Below, piece after piece: positions 60,810 to 64,000 of a DNA stretch of 64,000 bases (positions are counted from its first letter, which is position 1; each line of letters opens with the position of its first letter). Below the pieces are notes generated by a model. The model was not told the origin of the DNA. It saw only the letters and a list, made by a program, of their open reading frames with translations, and did not search any database. Source of the stretch: Jiulongibacter sediminis (GTDB lineage: Bacteria; Bacteroidota; Bacteroidia; Cytophagales; Spirosomataceae); NCBI RefSeq assembly GCF_001306455.1, contig NZ_LGTQ01000006.1, positions 558,001 through 622,000 of the forward strand, given 5' to 3'. A program made the position numbers and the translations under genes.

Positions 60810-63035
60810 TCAAAGCGTCAACCAGTAGTTCCACTTAAAAATGATTGCTCTGTTCTTATTCGTAAGAGTATCGGTAAAATAATTATCAGAATATACCAGA
60901 AAGAAATCAGACATCGGGCTGTAGCGGTACTGGATACGGCTGTTAATGTTGAAGTTGTTCTGCTGGGTGTTAAATTGTAAAAAGGAAGTCCAGAAAAGCT
61001 TATTTGAGAAAGTGGCCTCTATTTTGGGGCCAATGAGCCAAAGTTTTGTCCGACCGTATTCTTCAGGGAATTTGAGGTCATTAAATTGTGCACTTAGCGT
61101 AGCATTAATAAAAGGCTGCTTTCTCAATAGTACGCTGAGGTTATACTGCTTTATTTGAGCGTTATAATATTGACCAAGTACAAGGCTACCATTAAGAATG
61201 ACATTTTTTCGGGTATCTCCTGTAAATAAAAAAGTTACGTTATTGTATTTATATTTTCCGGGAGCCAGTGGCTTTTTGTCAGGCAGCGGGAAATAGTAGC
61301 GTAAATTCTCAACGCTATTTCTAAATTCAACATTCAGTCCGACGGTATTACGGAATTTAAGATCAGCCAAATAGGCGTGAGCTCTGTCACTTAAAGAGCC
61401 GTCTGCAAACCAAACCAGGTAGCTACTTTGACCAAGTGTTAATTGTACGAGACTTTTATCTTGTGGTCTGAAAGTAAAATTATTCTCATTATAAGCCTGT
61501 TGAAACCCGGCCCTAATCGTTGTGTCCGGGTAATCGTAGGTATCTCCGGTGATGGAGAAGGTTTCGAGCCTGTTAATAAAGCCCATATCAGCATGGTAAT
61601 TTTGCCCGAAATAATCATAGTCGATAAACCCGGAGTAGAACTCTCCAAAATGCCCGTAACCAACTTGGTAAAATGCATTTTTTGAGTTCAGGTTTTCTTT
61701 GAACGAATGATGATATCCCATCCAAAACTGATTGGATCCACTTTTGTCAATCAGGTTGAGCTCTCCGCCCAGGTTCCGCCCATATTTCTCCAGCGGATCT
61801 TCCATTCCTCCTTCTGGTTGTGTTCCTGTAGCATCTCTGTTCAGAAAATAACCCTTTAGAACCGAACGACTACCAAAACGCTGATGCACTGAGGCTGCGG
61901 TGTAGTTCTGTGCAGCAAAATCATCTTTTGCACCGGTTTGCATATTCATTACACCGATCCGGGTTTTATCAGTAAGGTTTCCGCTTAGGCGTGCTCCAAA
62001 AATGATAGGGATAGGTTGAGCATTTTTATCCAATCCTATTCTGCGAGAAAAGAAAGGCCTGAAAGGAGGGGCTCCAAACTCCGAAAAAATATCGCTGTTC
62101 TCCAGAAAGAAGGTTCGCCTTTCAGGGAAAAAAATGGAGAACCGTGTAAGGTTGGTCACTTGCTGGTCTACTTCTACCTGCGAAAAATCAGGATTAACAG
62201 TAAGGTCAAGATTTAGTGAGGGGCTGACCGCGATTTTTGCATCCAAGCCAGCATTAGCTTTAAAACTGTTTGGTGCTCCTTCTTCGGGATTAGCACTTGT
62301 ACGAGTGGTTACGTAGGGGATAAGCGAAATATTTCCCTTTTGTTGGGTAAGTTCACCCTCAAACTGTAAAGTTCCAAAGTAGCCTAAATCAATCCCTTGA
62401 AACTGAACGGGTACGTTTGTCCAGGTAGAAAATTCGTTTTTCTTTCGGTCACTTCTGATAAAGTTTATTCCCCAAGTCGTGTTGCCGGCATTAAATCTTA
62501 GGGTTTTGAATGGAATAGCCATTTCAATAATATATCGATCGCCGTACCTTTTTGTCTCTGAGAACCATTTATTATCCCAAGCGAAAGACAGTTCGGAGTC
62601 GGTATTAGCATATTGGTATTCAGATTGCACATTGTTCGGTGTGCAGGCAAAGCCAAAACCATTTGTTTTTTTGTTTACGGGATCTAGGACTACGGCTACC
62701 CCGTCCTGCTCAGTAAGACTTTGGTCTCGTTTTAATGAAGGAGCTATATAATTGTTTGTGCTGTCAAAAGCCTCTATGAAAAAGTAGAGGAATTTATCGT
62801 CATAAGCCGCTTTAACAGTTGTTTTTGTTGCAGTCTTTTTGTCCGAAGTTGGGAATTTTTGCCAAAAGTCGCCTATGGCCGTGGCTCTTTGCCAAACCGC
62901 TTCGGTATCCTCTGCGTCGAGAGTCATTTCTTCTTCCGCCTTGTATGCTTTCAGAAAGTAATCTGAGGGATTATGGCGTATTTGCTGTGCCTTAGCTCCA
63001 AGGCACAGAAAGGTTAATACAAATAGTTTATTCAA
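60810..63035 (-). CDS. DUF5916 outer-membrane protein with CBM9-like N-terminus
   Basis: 741 residues: signal peptide (MNKLFVLTFLCLGAKA), an N-terminal carbohydrate-binding-like domain (CBM9/DOMON type, about 30-215; ends in EMAIPFKTLRF), then DUF5916, predicted as an outer-membrane beta-barrel (SRRIGLD, DRTF-like FFPERRTFFLEN) ending in FKWNYWLTL, an aromatic-rich C-terminus. Function unknown; these are widespread in Bacteroidota. The nearest genes do not reveal a substrate. Confidence 0.85.
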   Translation of the reverse strand: MNKLFVLTFLCLGAKAQQIRHNPSDYFLKAYKAEEEMTLDAEDTEAVWQRATAIGDFWQKFPTSDKKTATKTTVKAAYDDKFLYFFIEAFDSTNNYIAPSLKRDQSLTEQDGVAVVLDPVNKKTNGFGFACTPNNVQSEYQYANTDSELSFAWDNKWFSETKRYGDRYIIEMAIPFKTLRFNAGNTTWGINFIRSDRKKNEFSTWTNVPVQFQGIDLGYFGTLQFEGELTQQKGNISLIPYVTTRTSANPEEGAPNSFKANAGLDAKIAVSPSLNLDLTVNPDFSQVEVDQQVTNLTRFSIFFPERRTFFLENSDIFSEFGAPPFRPFFSRRIGLDKNAQPIPIIFGARLSGNLTDKTRIGVMNMQTGAKDDFAAQNYTAASVHQRFGSRSVLKGYFLNRDATGTQPEGGMEDPLEKYGRNLGGELNLIDKSGSNQFWMGYHHSFKENLNSKNAFYQVGYGHFGEFYSGFIDYDYFGQNYHADMGFINRLETFSITGDTYDYPDTTIRAGFQQAYNENNFTFRPQDKSLVQLTLGQSSYLVWFADGSLSDRAHAYLADLKFRNTVGLNVEFRNSVENLRYYFPLPDKKPLAPGKYKYNNVTFLFTGDTRKNVILNGSLVLGQYYNAQIKQYNLSVLLRKQPFINATLSAQFNDLKFPEEYGRTKLWLIGPKIEATFSNKLFWTSFLQFNTQQNNFNINSRIQYRYSPMSDFFLVYSDNYFTDTLTNKNRAIIFKWNYWLTL

Positions 63036-63069
63036 GTTAGTTTGTTAGGGGTATAGTGGAATTTAGGTG

Positions 63070-63077
63070 CAAATCTA
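63070..63077 (-). promoter_or_regulatory. Candidate -7 box of the DUF5916 gene
   Basis: Minus-strand TAGATTTG, a TAnnTTTG match about 35 nt upstream of the start. No clear -33 element. Confidence 0.35.
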
Positions 63078-63218
63078 AGAAAATTGCAGCAGAATGAATT
63101 GCATATTTTTAATAGCGAGCAATTTTCGATGTGTTTAAAGTTCTTCTGCAAACGTTTGTTTTGAGTGACTTACAGGCTTTAGAGGCATTTTATCGATAAT
63201 ACTTTTCAAAGAAGGCAT

Positions 63219-63253
63219 AAAAAAAGCCGGAGCAGGTTTACTGTCTCCGGCTT
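63219..63253 (-). terminator. Intrinsic terminator of the YebC-family gene
   Basis: Minus-strand stem AAGCCGGAG / CTCCGGCTT (plus coordinates 63245-63253 and 63224-63232), 9 bp, followed on the minus strand by a run of T. A textbook terminator 20 nt after the stop. Confidence 0.9.
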
Positions 63254-63273
63254 AAGAATTTTATCGAACGGTA

Positions 63274-63999
63274 TTAATCTGCAAGTACCATGTTGTGATA
63301 AACATTCTGCACATCGTCGTCTTCTTCGAGCTTTTCGATCAATTTATCAACATCAGCCGATTCTTCTTCTGAGAGCGTTTTTGTGTCCAATGGAATTCGC
63401 TCAAAACCTGAGCTGTCAATCTCAAAACCATTTTCTTCCAGGTATTTTTGAATATCACCAAAACTCTTGAATTCACCGTAGATATTGATGAGGTCAGTTT
63501 CATCATCTACGAATATATCATCAACCCCGAAGTCAATTAACTCCAACTCCAGATCTTCAAGATCCAGCCCTTCTTTGTTTTGTACCTTAAAGACGCACTT
63601 TCTCTCAAAAATAAAATCCAGCATTCCATTCGTTCCTAAACTTCCGCCGGTTTTAGAAAAATAGCTTCGTACATTGGCTACCGTTCGGTTATTATTATCA
63701 GTTGTACATTCAACTAAAACAGCTACACCATGAAGGCCGTAACCTTCGAGTACAATCTCTTTATAATCCTCCTGGTCTTTAGAAGATGCTCTTTTGATAG
63801 CACTTTCCACATTTGCCTTAGGCATATTTGCAGCCTTTGCGTTTTGAATTACCGCACGTAATTTGGAGTTCGCAGCAGGGTCAGGCCCACCTTCCTTAAC
63901 GGCCATGACGATATCTTTGCCGATTCTGGTAAAGGTTTTAGCCATGGTGCTCCACCGTTTCATTTTTCGTGCTTTTCGGAATTCAAATGCTCTTCCCAT
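63274..63999 (-). CDS. YebC/PmpR-family DNA-binding regulatory protein
   Basis: 241 residues starting MGRAFEFRKARKMKRW, with GGPDPAANSKLRAVIQNAK, ECTTDNNNRTVANVR and the FVDDE-rich C-terminal domain typical of the family. YebC-like proteins have been linked to transcription control and, more recently, to translation of proline-rich stretches; which applies here cannot be told. The ATG at 63999 is one base from the window edge, so upstream context is not visible. Ends before an intrinsic terminator. Confidence 0.93.
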   Translation of the reverse strand: MGRAFEFRKARKMKRWSTMAKTFTRIGKDIVMAVKEGGPDPAANSKLRAVIQNAKAANMPKANVESAIKRASSKDQEDYKEIVLEGYGLHGVAVLVECTTDNNNRTVANVRSYFSKTGGSLGTNGMLDFIFERKCVFKVQNKEGLDLEDLELELIDFGVDDIFVDDETDLINIYGEFKSFGDIQKYLEENGFEIDSSGFERIPLDTKTLSEEESADVDKLIEKLEEDDDVQNVYHNMVLAD

Positions 64000-64000
64000 A

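Overview
The window reads as a chromosomal segment of a member of the Bacteroidota, most likely the order Cytophagales (inference). Reasons: several gene starts are preceded by the Bacteroidota-type -7 box TAnnTTTG and few by a Shine-Dalgarno sequence; Bacteroidota-typical families are present (DUF4292 lipoprotein, DUF5916 outer-membrane protein, ComEC with a degenerate C-terminus, GT-C/TPR fusion, FucP-type sugar transporters, membrane-tethered LytTR regulators). No rRNA, tRNA, CRISPR array, integrase or transposase was seen.

Layout. 0-6.4 kb: purH, then a secreted SGNH esterase with a Tat-exported glycosylasparaginase, a DEAD-box helicase and a small membrane protein. 6.5-16.2 kb: sugar-acid and glucuronoxylan block: a Tat-exported enolase-superfamily dehydratase, then a minus-strand run of GH115, uxuA, GH67 and an SDR, with a divergent LacI regulator. 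16.2-35.3 kb: mostly housekeeping genes: queA, a DUF1648 protein, cobalamin adenosyltransferase, comEC, panB, an EnvC-like protein, a DUF4292 lipoprotein, three TPR proteins, purU, an outer-membrane protein, a FucP-like transporter, TatD, TcdA, an orphan ExbD and a PLP decarboxylase.

35.4-49 kb: assimilatory nitrate reduction. Leftward run cobA > nasA (fused to a NirB-like FAD module and a BFD-type [2Fe-2S] domain) > a sulfite/nitrite-reductase-like protein that lacks the siroheme cysteines and ends in rubredoxin. Divergent rightward run nirB > nirD > NarX-like sensor kinase > NarL-like regulator. Then a small lipoprotein, a cysteine desulfurase and moaA, which supply sulfur and molybdopterin. 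The 226-bp divergent intergenic region carries a good nirB promoter plus dyads containing NarL-type heptamers. No nitrate transporter is in the window.

49-50.8 kb is the most plastic stretch: two extra diverged copies of the moaA 3' end, several CAGAGT/ACTCTG hairpins, and a truncated nuclease-like toxin C-terminus with its immunity gene between about 97-bp direct repeats. 50.8-64 kb: GH3/beta-lactamase fusion, membrane proteins, the CbpA/CbpM chaperone pair, a membrane-tethered LytTR regulator overlapping a rhomboid protease gene, DUF1684, a sulfite-oxidase-fold molybdoenzyme, tpiA, a DUF5916 outer-membrane protein and a YebC-family regulator at the right edge.
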